64,000 bases of DNA from Rhodococcoides corynebacterioides NBRC 14404 (GTDB taxonomy: Bacteria; Actinomycetota; Actinomycetes; Mycobacteriales; Mycobacteriaceae), in contig NZ_BCWV01000004.1 of the NCBI RefSeq assembly GCF_001894765.1, positions 310,001-374,000 on the forward strand. Reading direction: 5' to 3'. Shown in pieces: positions 38,965 to 49,239 of the stretch. Numbering within the stretch: the first letter of the stretch is position 1; each line of letters begins with the position of its first letter. The notes under the pieces were generated by a model. It had not been told where the DNA came from. It saw nothing but the letters and a program-made list of their open reading frames with translations, and made no database searches. The translations under genes were made by a program, and so were the position numbers.

Positions 38965-40455
38965 GTGAGCAGCACACCCGGACCCGACCTGGTCCTCGCC
39001 GGCACCGTCGACAAGGCCGCCGACGCCATCCTCGTCGGACTCGAGACCACCGCGGGCGACCCGCGGCTGATCGGCGACCATTTCCTGGGCGACGCCGCCC
39101 GGGACGTCCTCGCCGGCCTCGTGGCCGTCGGCGCCACCGGTCGCCGCGATCAGGTGCACCGCATCCCCGCCCCGTCCTCGCTGCCGGTCGCCTCCGTCGT
39201 GAGCGTCGGGCTCGGCGGTGCCGACGACAGGTCGGAGGACCTCGTCCGCGCGGCGGCGGGAACGGCCGCGCGCGCGCTCACCGGAATCGGCCACGTCAGC
39301 ACCACCCTCGCGCCGGCCGGGCTCGGTGCGGTCGCCGAGGGGCTGGTGCTCGGGGCGTACCGCTTCACCGAGTTCACGAAGCCCGCCGAGGACGACGCAC
39401 CGTCCCTCACCCGGATCGACCTGCTGGTCGACTCCCCACGGGACAAGCAGACCAAGGCCGACCTGACCCGCGCGGTCGCCGTGGCCGAGGCCGTCGGGGT
39501 CGCGCGTGATCTGGTGAACACCCCGCCGAGCCACCTCTTCCCGGCCGAGTTCGCCGAGCGGGCGCGCACCCTCGGGTCCGCGGCCGGACTGTCCGTCGAG
39601 GTGCTCGACGAACGCGCGCTCGAGCGCGGCGGATACGGCGGCATCGTCGGTGTCGGCAAGGGGTCCTCGCGTCCGCCGCGTCTGGTGCGACTGTCCTGGA
39701 CCGGCGGCAAGAAGAAGGCGCCGTCCGTGGCCCTGGTCGGCAAGGGCATCACCTTCGACACCGGCGGCATCTCCATCAAGCCGGCCGCCGGAATGGAGAA
39801 CATGACCTCCGACATGGCCGGCGCGGCGGCGGTCGTCGCCACCGTGGTGCTCGCCGCGAAGCTGGAGCTGCCGGTGAACGTCACCGCCACCGTGCCGATG
39901 GCCGAGAACATGCCGTCGTCCACGGCGCAGCGGCCGGGCGACGTCCTCACCCAGTACGGCGGCACCACCGTCGAGGTGATCAACACCGACGCCGAGGGTC
40001 GACTCATTCTCGCCGACGCGATCGTGCGGGCCTGCGAGGACGAGCCCGATTACCTCATCGACACCGCCACGCTCACCGGAGCGCAGATGGTCGCGCTGGG
40101 AACGCGCACGCCGGGCGTCATGGGAACGGAGGCGTTCCGCGACCGCGTGGCAGCGATCTCGCAGCGGGTCGGCGAGGGCGGATGGGCCATGCCGATGCCG
40201 CGCGAGCTGCGCGCGGACCTGGACTCGCGAGTGGCCGATCTGGCGAACGTCACCAACCACCGGTGGGGCGGCATGCTCGTCGCCGGCCTCTACCTGAAGG
40301 AGTTCGTGGCCGAGGGGGTCCAGTGGGCCCACATCGACGTCGCCGGTCCGGCGTTCAACACCGGTGGACCGTTCGGCTACACCCCCAAGGGCGGCACCGG
40401 CGTCCCGGTTCGCACCATGATCGCCGTCCTCGAGGACATCGCCGAGCACGGCTGA
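38965..40455 (+). CDS. pepB: Leucyl aminopeptidase, M17 family
   Basis: Cytosolic aminopeptidase of 496 residues with two metal ions. The C-terminal catalytic domain has [17 protein letters not shown] and the M17 signature [16 protein letters not shown] and the final [10 protein letters not shown] are typical. The N-terminal 170 residues form the less conserved hexamer domain. GTG 38965 follows AGGAG by nine bases; longer frames cross the divergent gcvT. It matches Rv2213. The adenylate cyclase Rv2212 that lies between in M. tuberculosis is missing. Confidence 0.95.
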   Translation: MSSTPGPDLVLAGTVDKAADAILVGLETTAGDPRLIGDHFLGDAARDVLAGLVAVGATGRRDQVHRIPAPSSLPVASVVSVGLGGADDRSEDLVRAAAGTAARALTGIGHVSTTLAPAGLGAVAEGLVLGAYRFTEFTKPAEDDAPSLTRIDLLVDSPRDKQTKADLTRAVAVAEAVGVARDLVNTPPSHLFPAEFAERARTLGSAAGLSVEVLDERALERGGYGGIVGVGKGSSRPPRLVRLSWTGGKKKAPSVALVGKGITFDTGGISIKPAAGMENMTSDMAGAAAVVATVVLAAKLELPVNVTATVPMAENMPSSTAQRPGDVLTQYGGTTVEVINTDAEGRLILADAIVRACEDEPDYLIDTATLTGAQMVALGTRTPGVMGTEAFRDRVAAISQRVGEGGWAMPMPRELRADLDSRVADLANVTNHRWGGMLVAGLYLKEFVAEGVQWAHIDVAGPAFNTGGPFGYTPKGGTGVPVRTMIAVLEDIAEHG

Positions 40456-40498
40456 TCGGCACGGCAGAGTCTCGGAACCGCCGACGCGAGTGGGGCGC

Positions 40499-40834
40499 TC
40501 AGGCACCCTGTTCGCGTCGGCGGATGATCTTCTGTCGGGCGTCGTGGTCGCGCATCCGCTGGGGGTACCCGACCTTGCGGACGTCGTAGACCGGGATCTT
40601 CAGGTCCTCCCCGAGTTTCCGGGCGCCCTTCGCGCCGCCGACGGCTCGCCGGGTCCACTCACCGTCCTTGGCCACCAGCACGACGGTGATCGGGGTGACC
40701 GTGGTCTCCGGTTCCACGAACGCCTCCACTCCGACCCGCGCGGCCGTCCAGTCCGCGAGGTACTGGCGGTCGCTCGTCGTCGCACCGCCCCCTCGTCGTC
40801 CGCCCGATCGCCGCAACCTGTCGAACAGTCCCAC
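40499..40834 (-). CDS. Small conserved hypothetical protein
   Basis: A 111-residue basic protein, GTG start at 40834 nine bases after GGGAG. The N-terminus is VGLFDRLRRSGGRRGGG; the rest has a likely alpha/beta fold with VEPETTVTPITVVLVAKDGEWTRR, then KGARKLGEDLKIPVYDVRKVGYPQRMRD. No catalytic motif was recognised. It resembles short actinobacterial proteins often mislabelled oxidoreductase. It is convergent with pepB and divergent from sucB. The epoxide hydrolase ephD, found here in M. tuberculosis, is absent. Confidence 0.78.
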   Translation of the reverse strand: MGLFDRLRRSGGRRGGGATTSDRQYLADWTAARVGVEAFVEPETTVTPITVVLVAKDGEWTRRAVGGAKGARKLGEDLKIPVYDVRKVGYPQRMRDHDARQKIIRRREQGA

Positions 40835-41141
40835 TGTCTCGCTCCCGCCTCGTTCGTGTCGTCGTCTGCGTCGTCGTCGGTGCACGTAATGCACGTAAAC
40901 GCTCTCGTCCCATCATCCAGACGCCGCGCCGACCCCGCCGGGCGCGCCGCACGGCGGGAAGTGACAGGATGGGTCCGCACGCGCGTGAACCACCTCACGC
41001 TGCGGGTCGAGGGTCGTGGAGGCAACTCATCCGACGGCCCCCGTTCCGGCAGCCGACTCGGGGCACGCGCCGCACCGCACGCGACCACGAGTCGGCACCA
41101 GCCGTTACACCCGCACAACAACTGTCGAGGAGTCAACAGAC
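40835..41141. other. Divergent intergenic region before sucB
   Basis: These 307 bp separate the small hypothetical gene from the dihydrolipoamide acyltransferase gene and must hold both promoters. Apart from the ribosome site CGAGGAG near 41126-41132, no hairpin, operator or conserved box was recognised. Confidence 0.5.
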
Positions 41142-43025
41142 ATGACCTTCTCCGTCCAGATGCCAGCTCTCGGTGAAAGCGTCACCGAGGGAACTGTCAC
41201 ACGGTGGCTGAAACAGGAGGGGGACACGGTCGAAGTCGACGAACCCTTGCTCGAGGTCTCCACCGACAAGGTCGACACGGAGATTCCCTCTCCGGCCGCG
41301 GGTGTGTTGACCAAGATCGTCGCGCAGGAGGACGACACCGTCGAGATCGGTGGTGAGCTCGCCGTCATCGGCGACTCGGCCGACGACGCCGGCAGCAACG
41401 ACGATTCCGGCAACGACGACTCCGCCACCGACAGCGACGACAGCGACGACGAGGCGAACGCTGCCCCGTCCGACGCCGCCGAGAAGGCATCCGTCGAGGG
41501 TGAGGACGAGGCCGACGCTCCGGCACCGAGCTCCTCCTCCGACGACTCCGGCAGCACCGATTCCGGGTCCGGCGACGGCACCCCGGTCACCATGCCGGAA
41601 CTCGGCGAGTCGGTCACCGAGGGCACCGTCACCCGCTGGCTCAAGGCCGTGGGCGACGAGGTCGCCGTCGACGAGCCGCTGCTCGAGGTCTCCACCGACA
41701 AGGTCGACACCGAGATCCCCTCCCCCGTCGCGGGCACGCTCCTCGAGATCTCCGCCGAGGAGGACGACACCGTCGAGGTCGGCGGACAGCTCGCCGTCAT
41801 CGGCTCCGGTGCGCCGGCCAAGTCCGAGAAGGCGCCCGAGCCGAAGCAGGAGGCTCCCAAGGAGGAGCCGAAGGCCGAGCCCAAGGCGGAGCCGAAGGCG
41901 GAGGCCGCTCCGGCCGAGCAGAAGTCGAAGCAGGCCGACCCCGAGCCCGCCGGTGAGCACTACACCCCGGAGCCGAAGTCGGAGTCGAAGTCCGAGAACA
42001 GCTCCGGCGGCGGCGAGAAGCCCGCGTCGGACTCCTCGTCCACCTCCACCGGGTCCAGCCCGTACGTCACCCCGCTGGTGCGCAAGCTCGCCGCGGAGAA
42101 CGACGTCGACCTGAACTCGGTCACCGGCACCGGTGTCGGCGGCCGCATCCGCAAGCAGGACGTCCTCGCCGCTGCGGAGGCGAAGAAGGCTCCCGCGACG
42201 CAGGAGTCCGCTCCGGCGCAGCAGGCCCCCGCCGCCTCGGCGAATCAGGCCCCGTCCTCGTCGGCCCCGTCCACCGCGGGCGTGCGTCCGGAACTCGCGC
42301 ACCTGCGCGGCACCACGCAGAAGATCAACCGCATCCGGCAGATCACGGCCAAGAAGACCCGCGAGTCCCTGCAGACGTCGGCTCAGCTGACGCAGGTGTT
42401 CGAAGTCGACATGACCCGCATCGCCGCGCTGCGCACCCGTGCCAAGGCCGGCTTCAAGGACCGCGAGGGCGTGAACCTCACGTTCCTGCCGTTCTTCGCC
42501 AAGGCCGTCGTCGAGGCGCTCAAGGTGCACCCGAACGTCAACGCGAGCATCGACGAGGACAAGAAGCAGATCACCTACTACGACTCGGAGCACCTCGGCA
42601 TCGCCGTGGACACCGAGCAGGGTCTGCTCTCGCCGGTCATCCACAACGCCGGTGACCTGTCGCTGGCCGGTCTGGCCCGCGCCATCGCCGACATCGCCAA
42701 CCGCGCCCGCTCCAACGGCCTCAAGCCCGACGAGCTGTCCGGTGGCACGTTCACCATCACCAACATCGGCAGCCAGGGCGCGCTGTTCGACACCCCGATC
42801 CTGGTGCCGCCGCAGGCGGCGATGCTGGGCACGGGTGCGATCGTCAAGCGTCCCGTGGTGGTCACCGACGCCTCCGGCGCGGAGTCCATCGGTGTCCGGT
42901 CGATGGCCTACCTGCCCATGACCTACGACCACCGCCTGGTCGACGGTGCCGACGCCGGTCGCTTCCTGACCACCGTCAAGCAGCGCCTCGAGGACGGTGC
43001 GTTCGAGGCCGATCTGGGCCTGTAG
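41142..43025 (+). CDS. sucB: Dihydrolipoamide acyltransferase (E2) with two lipoyl domains
   Basis: E2 core of 2-oxoacid dehydrogenase complexes, 627 residues. Two lipoyl domains (about 1-80 and 148-225) each carry the lipoylated Lys in [14 protein letters not shown]. They are joined by an Asp/Ser-rich linker and followed by a Lys/Glu/Pro-rich one ([13 protein letters not shown]). The peripheral-subunit-binding domain is [17 protein letters not shown] onward, and the catalytic domain ends with the active-site His and Asp in [13 protein letters not shown]. The M. tuberculosis orthologue Rv2215 serves both pyruvate dehydrogenase and peroxidase defence, so either dlaT or sucB would be a fair name. 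ATG 41142 follows GAGGAG. lipB and lipA, needed to lipoylate it, lie just downstream. Confidence 0.95.
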   Translation: MTFSVQMPALGESVTEGTVTRWLKQEGDTVEVDEPLLEVSTDKVDTEIPSPAAGVLTKIVAQEDDTVEIGGELAVIGDSADDAGSNDDSGNDDSATDSDDSDDEANAAPSDAAEKASVEGEDEADAPAPSSSSDDSGSTDSGSGDGTPVTMPELGESVTEGTVTRWLKAVGDEVAVDEPLLEVSTDKVDTEIPSPVAGTLLEISAEEDDTVEVGGQLAVIGSGAPAKSEKAPEPKQEAPKEEPKAEPKAEPKAEAAPAEQKSKQADPEPAGEHYTPEPKSESKSENSSGGGEKPASDSSSTSTGSSPYVTPLVRKLAAENDVDLNSVTGTGVGGRIRKQDVLAAAEAKKAPATQESAPAQQAPAASANQAPSSSAPSTAGVRPELAHLRGTTQKINRIRQITAKKTRESLQTSAQLTQVFEVDMTRIAALRTRAKAGFKDREGVNLTFLPFFAKAVVEALKVHPNVNASIDEDKKQITYYDSEHLGIAVDTEQGLLSPVIHNAGDLSLAGLARAIADIANRARSNGLKPDELSGGTFTITNIGSQGALFDTPILVPPQAAMLGTGAIVKRPVVVTDASGAESIGVRSMAYLPMTYDHRLVDGADAGRFLTTVKQRLEDGAFEADLGL

Positions 43026-43111
43026 TCGCCGGACCGTCGTCGGCTCGGCCGGGTGGGTACCGTCGGGTACAGCCCCCGGCGGTCGACGCGGTCCGCTTCG
43101 ACGCTCGACTG

Positions 43112-43147
43112 CACGAGGGGCATCCGCCGAGGCGGATGCCCCTCGTG
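43112..43147 (+). terminator. Terminator after sucB
   Basis: A perfect 17-bp inverted repeat (CACGAGGGGCATCCGCC and its complement) around a two-base centre lies 86 bases after the sucB stop. There is no U run. It separates sucB from the epimerase gene, whose ribosome site begins 32 bases later. Confidence 0.8.
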
Positions 43148-43194
43148 GCGTTCCGGCTCCATTCGCGTTCCACCAGCACAGGAGGCCCGTCACC

Positions 43195-44082
43195 GTGCGT
43201 GTCGTCGTCGCCGGTTCGTCCGGCTTGATCGGAACTGCTCTCGTCGCGTCGTTGCGCCGGGCGGGGCACGACGTCGATCGGTTGGTGCGGCGTCCGGCCG
43301 CCGGCCCCGACGAGATCACCTGGAACCCGGCGGAGGGCCGGCTGGACGAGTCGGCGTTGTCCGGCGCGGACGCCGTCGTCAACCTGTGCGGCGTCGGCAT
43401 CGGCGACAAGCGGTGGACGGGTGCGTACAAGCAGGCCATCCGGGACAGCCGCATCGAGCCGACGGAACTGCTCGCGCGCGCCGTCGTGGCGGCGGGAGTG
43501 CCGGCGCTGATCAACGCCAGCGGCATCAACTTCTACGGGGACACCGGTGACCGCGTGGTCGACGAGACCGCTCCGGCCGGCTCCGGCTTCCTTGCCGAGG
43601 TGTGCCGGGACTGGGAGGGGGCGACGTCGTACGCCGCCGAGAACGGCGTCCGGGTGGTCCTGTTGCGCAGCGCGGCCGTGCTGTCCCGCCACGGCGGGAT
43701 GATGGGCAAGCTCCGCCCGCTCTACAAGCTCGGTCTCGGTGGTCGCCTCGGCAGCGGCCGGCAGTACTTCCCGTGGATCTCGCTGACCGACGAGGTGCGG
43801 GCCATCGTGTTCGCCGTCGAGAACACCGAGATCCGCGGGCCGGTGAATCTGCAGGGTCCCGCGCCGGTCACCAACGCGCAGTTCAACAGCGCGATGGGCC
43901 GCGCTGCCCACCGTCCCGCACCCTGGGTGGTGCCCGGTTTCGCCATCAGCGCCCTCATCGGGGAGTTCGCGAACGAAGCCATCCTGGCCAATCCGCGCGC
44001 CATTCCCGCGGTGCTCGAGAAGCACGGCTTCACGTTCGAGCACAACACCATCGGCGAGGCGCTCGCCGACACCGTCGGCTGA
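43195..44082 (+). CDS. SDR-type epimerase, TIGR01777/Rv2216 family
   Basis: A 295-residue NAD(P)-binding protein of the extended SDR group. The Rossmann motif is GSSGLIG near residue 7 and ASGINFYGD holds the active-site Tyr. The C-terminal domain with [20 protein letters not shown] is typical of the YfcH/TIGR01777 family, whose substrate is unknown. GTG 43195 follows AGGAGG by nine bases. As in mycobacteria, it sits between the E2 gene and lipB with short gaps (35 bp to lipB), so it may take part in lipoate metabolism or be merely co-transcribed. Confidence 0.9.
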   Translation: MRVVVAGSSGLIGTALVASLRRAGHDVDRLVRRPAAGPDEITWNPAEGRLDESALSGADAVVNLCGVGIGDKRWTGAYKQAIRDSRIEPTELLARAVVAAGVPALINASGINFYGDTGDRVVDETAPAGSGFLAEVCRDWEGATSYAAENGVRVVLLRSAAVLSRHGGMMGKLRPLYKLGLGGRLGSGRQYFPWISLTDEVRAIVFAVENTEIRGPVNLQGPAPVTNAQFNSAMGRAAHRPAPWVVPGFAISALIGEFANEAILANPRAIPAVLEKHGFTFEHNTIGEALADTVG

Positions 44083-44117
44083 TCTCCGGTGCCCGGCGCG
44101 GGCGTAGAATCCGACCG

Positions 44118-44873
44118 ATGAGCCGCCCGATCCGTCTGGAGTCCACGCCCGTCGACGTCCGCCGTCTCGGCACCGTCGACTACGTCGAGGCGTGGGAATT
44201 GCAGCGTCGGGTGGCCGATCGCCGAGCGCAGGGACTCGGGCAGGACGAGTTGCTGCTCCTCGAGCATCCGGCGGTGTTCACGGCCGGCCGCCGGACCGCG
44301 CCGGAGGATCGCCCCGCCGACGGCACGCCGGTCATCGACGTCGACCGTGGCGGCAAGATCACCTGGCACGGCCCCGGCCAGCTGGTCGGCTACCCCATCG
44401 TCCGTCTCGCGGAGCCGGTCGACGTGGTCCGGTACGTGCGCCTGATCGAGGAAGCGCTGATCTCCTTCTGCGGCGAGCTGGGGCTGACGACCGGCCGGGT
44501 CGAGGGACGATCCGGTGTCTGGCTCGCGGCCGGCCCCGTTCACGGCGTGTGGCAGCCCGAACGCAAGGTCGCCGCGATCGGCGTGCGCGTGCAGCGCGGC
44601 GTCGCCCTGCACGGCTTCTCCCTCAACTGCGATGCGAGCCTCGACGGCTTCGGCGCCATCGTGCCGTGCGGCATCGCGGACGCGGGGGTGACGACGCTGA
44701 CGGCGGAACTCGGACGATCCGTCACCGTCGAGGACGTCACGCCCGACGTCACGCGGTGGATCGTCGACGCCCTCGACGGCCGCCTCGAGGTGACCGATCG
44801 GGAACTCGACCGCACCCCGTCCGCGGAGAATGCGCCTGCGGCACCGCAGTTCACCACCACCGTCTTCCGCTGA
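44118..44873 (+). CDS. lipB: Octanoyl-[ACP]:protein N-octanoyltransferase
   Basis: Transfers octanoate from acyl carrier protein to lipoyl-domain lysines. The 251 residues carry [18 protein letters not shown], the catalytic Lys in [17 protein letters not shown], and the catalytic Cys in [12 protein letters not shown], with the usual cysteine/lysine dyad. ATG 44118 is clear. The C-terminal 25 residues are variable. It is followed 69 bp later by lipA, so octanoylation and sulfur insertion are encoded together. Confidence 0.95.
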   Translation: MSRPIRLESTPVDVRRLGTVDYVEAWELQRRVADRRAQGLGQDELLLLEHPAVFTAGRRTAPEDRPADGTPVIDVDRGGKITWHGPGQLVGYPIVRLAEPVDVVRYVRLIEEALISFCGELGLTTGRVEGRSGVWLAAGPVHGVWQPERKVAAIGVRVQRGVALHGFSLNCDASLDGFGAIVPCGIADAGVTTLTAELGRSVTVEDVTPDVTRWIVDALDGRLEVTDRELDRTPSAENAPAAPQFTTTVFR

Positions 44874-44942
44874 CTCGTCGGCCGGTCGCGGCGGGACCCC
44901 GAGCGCGAACCCGGCGGTTCGGTCGGGCGTAGGATCGGCCCG

Positions 44943-45977
44943 GTGACCGTCGCACCCGAGAACCCCGCACACGCCCCGAACGGACGCAAACTTCTCCGCC
45001 TCGAGATCCGAAACGCGGAGACCCCGATCGAACGCAAGCCGTCGTGGATCAAGACCCGCGCCAAGATGGGCCCCGAGTACACCGAACTCAAGGGCCTCGT
45101 GAAGCGCGAGGGACTGCACACGGTGTGCGAGGAGGCGGGGTGCCCCAACATCTACGAGTGCTGGGAGGACCGCGAGGCCACGTTCCTCATCGGCGGTGAG
45201 CAGTGCACCCGGCGGTGCGACTTCTGCCAGATCGACACCGGCAAGCCGGCCGATCTGGACCGCGACGAGCCGCGACGGGTCGCCGAGTCGGTGCAGGCGA
45301 TGGGTCTGCGCTACTCCACGATCACCGGGGTGGCGCGTGACGATCTCGAGGACGGCGGCGCCTGGCTCTACGCGGAGACCGTCCGGGAGATCAAGCGGCT
45401 CAATCCCAACACCGGAGTCGAGCTGCTGATCCCCGACTTCAACGCCGACCCCGACCAGCTCGCCGAGGTCTTCTCGTCGCAGCCGGAGGTGCTCGCGCAC
45501 AACGTCGAGACGGTCCCCCGCATCTTCAAGCGCATCCGCCCCGCGTTCCGGTATCAGCGCAGCCTCGACGTCATCACCGCGGCGCGCGACGCCGGCCTGG
45601 TCACCAAGTCCAACCTCATCCTGGGCATGGGCGAGACCCCCGAGGAGGTCACGCAGGCGATGCAGGACCTGCACGACGCCGGTTGCGACATCCTCACCAT
45701 CACCCAGTACCTGCGGCCGTCGCCGCGGCACCACCCCGTCGAGCGGTGGGTCAAGCCGGAGGAATTCGTCGAGCACTCCGCCGCCGCCGAGGCCATGGGC
45801 TACGCCGGCGTGATGGCCGGACCGCTGGTGCGCTCGTCGTACCGCGCCGGTCGCCTCTACGCCCAGGCGATGGCTCATCACGGCCGTCCCATCGCGGAGA
45901 ACATGGCGCACCTCGGCGAGGCCGGCTCCGCGTCGCAGGAGGCCAGTTCGTTGATGGAGCGTCTCGCCGCTCGGTGA
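44943..45977 (+). CDS. lipA: Lipoyl synthase (radical SAM)
   Basis: Inserts two sulfur atoms into protein-bound octanoyl chains. The 344 residues have the auxiliary cluster motif [12 protein letters not shown] (CX4CX5C), the radical-SAM motif CTRRCDFC (CX3CX2C) and the C-terminal RSSYRAG, whose Ser ligates the auxiliary cluster. [12 protein letters not shown] and [12 protein letters not shown] are typical. GTG 44943 is used. The clusters would need a carrier such as the HesB-type protein encoded at 33 kb. Confidence 0.97.
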   Translation: MTVAPENPAHAPNGRKLLRLEIRNAETPIERKPSWIKTRAKMGPEYTELKGLVKREGLHTVCEEAGCPNIYECWEDREATFLIGGEQCTRRCDFCQIDTGKPADLDRDEPRRVAESVQAMGLRYSTITGVARDDLEDGGAWLYAETVREIKRLNPNTGVELLIPDFNADPDQLAEVFSSQPEVLAHNVETVPRIFKRIRPAFRYQRSLDVITAARDAGLVTKSNLILGMGETPEEVTQAMQDLHDAGCDILTITQYLRPSPRHHPVERWVKPEEFVEHSAAAEAMGYAGVMAGPLVRSSYRAGRLYAQAMAHHGRPIAENMAHLGEAGSASQEASSLMERLAAR

Positions 45978-46001
45978 CGGCCGGCCGCCCGATTCGTCCC
46001 C

Positions 46002-46034
46002 CGGCCCGCCCCCGCTCCCGCGGGTGGCGGGCCG
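46002..46034 (+). terminator. Candidate terminator after lipA
   Basis: CGGCCCGCC (46002-46010) and GGCGGGCCG (46026-46034) form a 9-bp stem with a 15-base loop, 24 bases after the lipA stop, followed by TTCGGTT. Confidence 0.6.
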
Positions 46035-46071
46035 TTCGGTTCCCCGGCCGTCGGGGCCTATCCTGGACGTC

Positions 46072-46830
46072 ATGGCATCGACGAAGACCGGCAGATCCGG
46101 CTCCGGTAAACCCACCAAGGAAGCCAAGGCCGCCGCCAAAGCCGCACGCAAGCAGGCCTCCAAGGAGCGGCGCGCTCAGCTGTGGCAGGCGTTCCAGATG
46201 CAGCGCAAGGAGGACAAGCTCCTCCTGCCGCTGATGATCGGGTCCGTCGTCGGCATGACGGTGCTGTTCTTCCTGATCGGCCTGGTCTTCGGCATCGAGT
46301 GGTTGCTGCTGCCGTTCGGTCTGCTCATCGGCGTCCTGGTCGCCTTCGTCATCTTCGGCCGTCGGGTGCAGAAGTCCGTCTACGGCAAGGCGGACGGGCA
46401 GGCCGGCGCCGCGGCGTGGGCGCTCGACAACCTGCGCGGCAACTGGCGCGTGAAGACGGCCGTCGCCGGGACCGCGCAGCTCGACGCCGTGCACCGTGTC
46501 ATCGGGCGGCCCGGCATCGTGCTCGTCGCCGAGGGATCGCCCACCCGCGTCAAATCCCTGCTGGCACAGGAGAAGAAGAAGATCGCCCGCTTGGTCGGCG
46601 ACACCCCGATCTACGACGTGGTCGTGGGCAACGGCGACGGCCAGGTGCCGCTGTCGGGCCTGCAGAAGTTCCTGACCAAGCTGCCTCGCAACATCGACGC
46701 CAAGCGCATGGACACCATCGAGGGCCGACTCGCCGCGTTGGGCACCCGCTCGGGCCCGCCGTTGCCGAAGGGTCCGATTCCCGGCGGCGCCAAGATGAAG
46801 GGCATGCAGCGCACCATCAAGCGCCGCTGA
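46072..46830 (+). CDS. DUF4191 membrane protein (Rv2219-like)
   Basis: A 252-residue protein with a Lys/Ala-rich N-terminus (KEAKAAAKAARKQASKERRA), two membrane spans (about 52-72 and 75-95) and a cytoplasmic C-terminal domain containing AVHRVIGRPGIVLVAEG and AQEKKKIARLVGDTPIYDV. The family is conserved beside lipA and glnA1 in Corynebacteriales but has no known function. ATG 46072 is clear. It is convergent with the RDD protein gene. Confidence 0.9.
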   Translation: MASTKTGRSGSGKPTKEAKAAAKAARKQASKERRAQLWQAFQMQRKEDKLLLPLMIGSVVGMTVLFFLIGLVFGIEWLLLPFGLLIGVLVAFVIFGRRVQKSVYGKADGQAGAAAWALDNLRGNWRVKTAVAGTAQLDAVHRVIGRPGIVLVAEGSPTRVKSLLAQEKKKIARLVGDTPIYDVVVGNGDGQVPLSGLQKFLTKLPRNIDAKRMDTIEGRLAALGTRSGPPLPKGPIPGGAKMKGMQRTIKRR

Positions 46831-46890
46831 CCCGGCCCGGCGGGATACGACCCGGTTCCCGCACTCGACGACGGCGCTGCCGGTTCCCGC

Positions 46891-47364
46891 TCAGCGGGCG
46901 ACCAGCAGCGCCGTTCCCGTGGCGCGGTCGTGCATGCCGCGGCTGTCGATGTCGGAGATGACCGCCGGCACGACCGTGGTGAGGAACACCTGACGCACCA
47001 GGGCACGAACGAAGCCCACGCGGGCGGGCCCGTCGATTCTCGCGACCTGGATACCCATGATCAGCTGGCCGGGCGTGAACGAGAACAGGCCGACACCCAC
47101 CACGCCGAGGACGAACCAGACACCCAGCGTCGCCGTGGACAGGTAGCCGCCGTCGAGTGCGGCGCCGAGGAACAGCGCGGACACGCCCATCGACATCAGC
47201 CAGTCGATCGTCAGCGCCGCGACCCGGCGCGGGGTGGCGGCGAGCGAGCCGCGACCGGTCTTCGGGAGCCCGAGGTACTCGCCCTGGTAGGCCTGCTTGT
47301 CGTGGTCGCCGCCGGGGTGTGCGGCCGCCGGGCCGGACAGCCACGATCCTGTCGCGCGCGCCAT
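46891..47364 (-). CDS. RDD-family membrane protein (Rv2219A-like)
   Basis: A 157-residue protein with an N-terminal soluble segment (GEYLGLPKTGRGSLA) and an RDD domain of three to four spans beginning RRVAALTIDWLMSM, whose Arg and Asp define the family. LGVWFVLGVVGVGLFSFTPGQLIMGIQVARI follows the usual pattern. RDD proteins are proposed sodium/proton antiporters in some bacteria, but that is not established here. ATG 47364 heads a gene divergent from glnA1, with the GlnR-type box in the gap. Confidence 0.87.
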   Translation of the reverse strand: MARATGSWLSGPAAAHPGGDHDKQAYQGEYLGLPKTGRGSLAATPRRVAALTIDWLMSMGVSALFLGAALDGGYLSTATLGVWFVLGVVGVGLFSFTPGQLIMGIQVARIDGPARVGFVRALVRQVFLTTVVPAVISDIDSRGMHDRATGTALLVAR

Positions 47365-47437
47365 CAGCGGACACTGCCGGTGTACACGTGGTGAGCCATT
47401 GCTCCAGGATAGGTGGTGCTCCGTGGCCACCTCGGCC

Positions 47438-47475
47438 GTAACACCGACGAAACACGGGCTTGACGGTCAGGCAAC
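47438..47475 (+). promoter_or_regulatory. GlnR-type box, four half-sites, upstream of glnA1
   Basis: Four pentamers lie exactly 11 bp apart: GTAAC (47438-47442), GAAAC (47449-47453), TTGAC (47460-47464) and GCAAC (47471-47475). This matches the actinobacterial GlnR consensus gTnAC-n6-GaAAC in tandem, with only minor deviations. TTGACG inside it also resembles a -35 box. GlnR activates or represses glutamine synthetase and ammonium genes with nitrogen supply. The box is 93 bp before the glnA1 start. Confidence 0.82.
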
Positions 47476-47567
47476 ACCGCTTCCCTACCGTCGTGCCTCG
47501 ACGGAGCTGCCGCGCATCCGGTGACGGATCGTCGCGGATCGGCACTCGACACAGAAGGAGCACAAGC

Positions 47568-49004
47568 GTGGCTTTCACCACGGCCGAAGAGGTCATCAAG
47601 TACATCGCGGACGAGGACATCGAATACGTCGACATCCGCTTCACGGACCTCCCGGGCATTCAGCAGCACTTCTCGATCGCAGCGAAGGCGTTCACCAAGG
47701 ACACCCTCGAGGACGGCCTCGCCTTCGACGGTTCGTCGGTCCGCGGCTTCCAGTCGATCCACGAGTCGGACATGATGCTGCTTCCCGACTACGGCACGGT
47801 GCAGATCGACCCGTTCCGTCGCGCGAAGACGCTGAACATGGACTTCTTCGTCCACGATCCGTACACGCGTGAGTCCTACAGCCGCGACCCCCGCAACGTC
47901 GCACGCAAGGCCGAGGAGTACCTGGTCTCGACGGGCATCGCCGACACCGCGTACTTCGGTCCCGAGGCGGAGTTCTACATCTTCGACTCGGTGCGCTACG
48001 ACTCGCAGATGAACGGCGCGTTCTACGAGCTCGATTCGAGCTCCGGCGCCTGGAACACCGGCGCCGAGGCCGAGATCGACGGCTCCCCCAACCTGGGGTA
48101 CAAGGTTCGCCCCAAGGGCGGGTACTTCCCGGTCGCTCCGTACGACCACTACGTCGACCTGCGCGACGCGATCTCCACCAACTTGCAGAACGCGGGCTTC
48201 GAGCTCGAGCGCGGCCACCACGAGGTGGGCACCGGCGGCCAGCAGGAGATCAACTACAAGTTCAACACGATGCTGCGTGCGGCCGACGATCTGCAGCTGT
48301 TCAAGTACATCGTCAAGAACACCGCGTGGCAGCACGGCAAGTCGGCCACCTTCATGCCCAAGCCCCTCTTCGGCGACAACGGCTCCGGCATGCACGTGCA
48401 CCAGTCGCTCTGGAAGGACGGCAAGCCGCTCTTCTACGACGAGAAGGGCTACGCGGGTCTGTCGGACCTGGCTCGTCACTACATCGGCGGCATCCTGCAC
48501 CACGCCCCGTCGCTGCTGGCGTTCACCAACCCGACGATCAACTCGTACCACCGTCTGGTGCCGGGCTACGAGGCCCCCATCAACCTGGTGTACTCGGGCC
48601 GTAACCGCTCCGCCGCGGTGCGCATCCCGACGACGGGCAACAACCCGAAGGCCAAGCGCCTCGAGTTCCGCGCCCCCGATGCGTCCGGCAACCCGTACCT
48701 GTCGTTCGCCGCGCAGATGATGGCCGGTCTCGACGGCATCAAGAACAAGATCGAGCCGCTCGCTCCGGTGGACAAGGACCTCTACGAGCTCCCGCCGGAG
48801 GAGGCCAAGAACATCCCGCAGGCTCCCACCTCGTTGCCGGCCGTGATCGACCGCCTCGAGCAGGATCACGAGTACCTGACGGCCGGTGGCGTGTTCACCA
48901 CCGACCTGATCGAGACCTGGATCTCGCTCAAGCGCGAGTCGGAGATCGCCCCGGTGAACCTCCGTCCGCACCCCTACGAGTTCCAGCTGTACTACGACTG
49001 CTGA
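47568..49004 (+). CDS. glnA: Glutamine synthetase, type I (GlnA1)
   Basis: Main ammonium-assimilating enzyme, forming glutamine from glutamate, ammonia and ATP. It is 478 residues, the usual length. Catalytic landmarks: [10 protein letters not shown] near 54, the metal-binding [11 protein letters not shown] and [27 protein letters not shown], and NRSAAVRIP. The adenylylation Tyr lies in DLYELPPEE near the C-terminus, the target of the adenylyltransferase encoded by glnE in this window. GTG 47568 follows AGAAGGAG at good distance. Control at two levels, GlnR at the promoter and GlnE on the protein, is visible within the window. Confidence 0.98.
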   Translation: MAFTTAEEVIKYIADEDIEYVDIRFTDLPGIQQHFSIAAKAFTKDTLEDGLAFDGSSVRGFQSIHESDMMLLPDYGTVQIDPFRRAKTLNMDFFVHDPYTRESYSRDPRNVARKAEEYLVSTGIADTAYFGPEAEFYIFDSVRYDSQMNGAFYELDSSSGAWNTGAEAEIDGSPNLGYKVRPKGGYFPVAPYDHYVDLRDAISTNLQNAGFELERGHHEVGTGGQQEINYKFNTMLRAADDLQLFKYIVKNTAWQHGKSATFMPKPLFGDNGSGMHVHQSLWKDGKPLFYDEKGYAGLSDLARHYIGGILHHAPSLLAFTNPTINSYHRLVPGYEAPINLVYSGRNRSAAVRIPTTGNNPKAKRLEFRAPDASGNPYLSFAAQMMAGLDGIKNKIEPLAPVDKDLYELPPEEAKNIPQAPTSLPAVIDRLEQDHEYLTAGGVFTTDLIETWISLKRESEIAPVNLRPHPYEFQLYYDC

Positions 49005-49020
49005 TCACTCGATCACACCT

Positions 49021-49057
49021 CGAACGCCCGGCCCGGATCCTTCCGGCCGGGCGTTCG
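49021..49057 (+). terminator. Terminator after glnA1
   Basis: CGAACGCCCGGCC (49021-49033) pairs perfectly with GGCCGGGCGTTCG (49045-49057), with further pairs inside and one bulge, 17 bases past the glnA1 stop. It separates glnA1 from the transporter operon. Confidence 0.85.
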
Positions 49058-49239
49058 GCGTTCCCCGGGTGGTCTCGATCCGGTCGCCGATATCGCCGTT
49101 TCCGTTTGTCTCGGCATCGATCGGGGTAGAAGTGGAAACGTCCCGATGGGCGTGGGTGCCGATCCACCCGCAGATCCGGACGGCGCAGTGCACACGTGCC
49201 GCTGCGCCCCACTGTTCCCGAACAAAGGATCTGCGCCTG

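Noticed and set aside
47454-47488. Simple -35/-10 promoter with TTGACG for glnA1
   Set aside because: The only TANNNT-like hexamer (TACCGT) lies 20 bases after TTGACG, too far. I report the GlnR-type box and leave the promoter unassigned.
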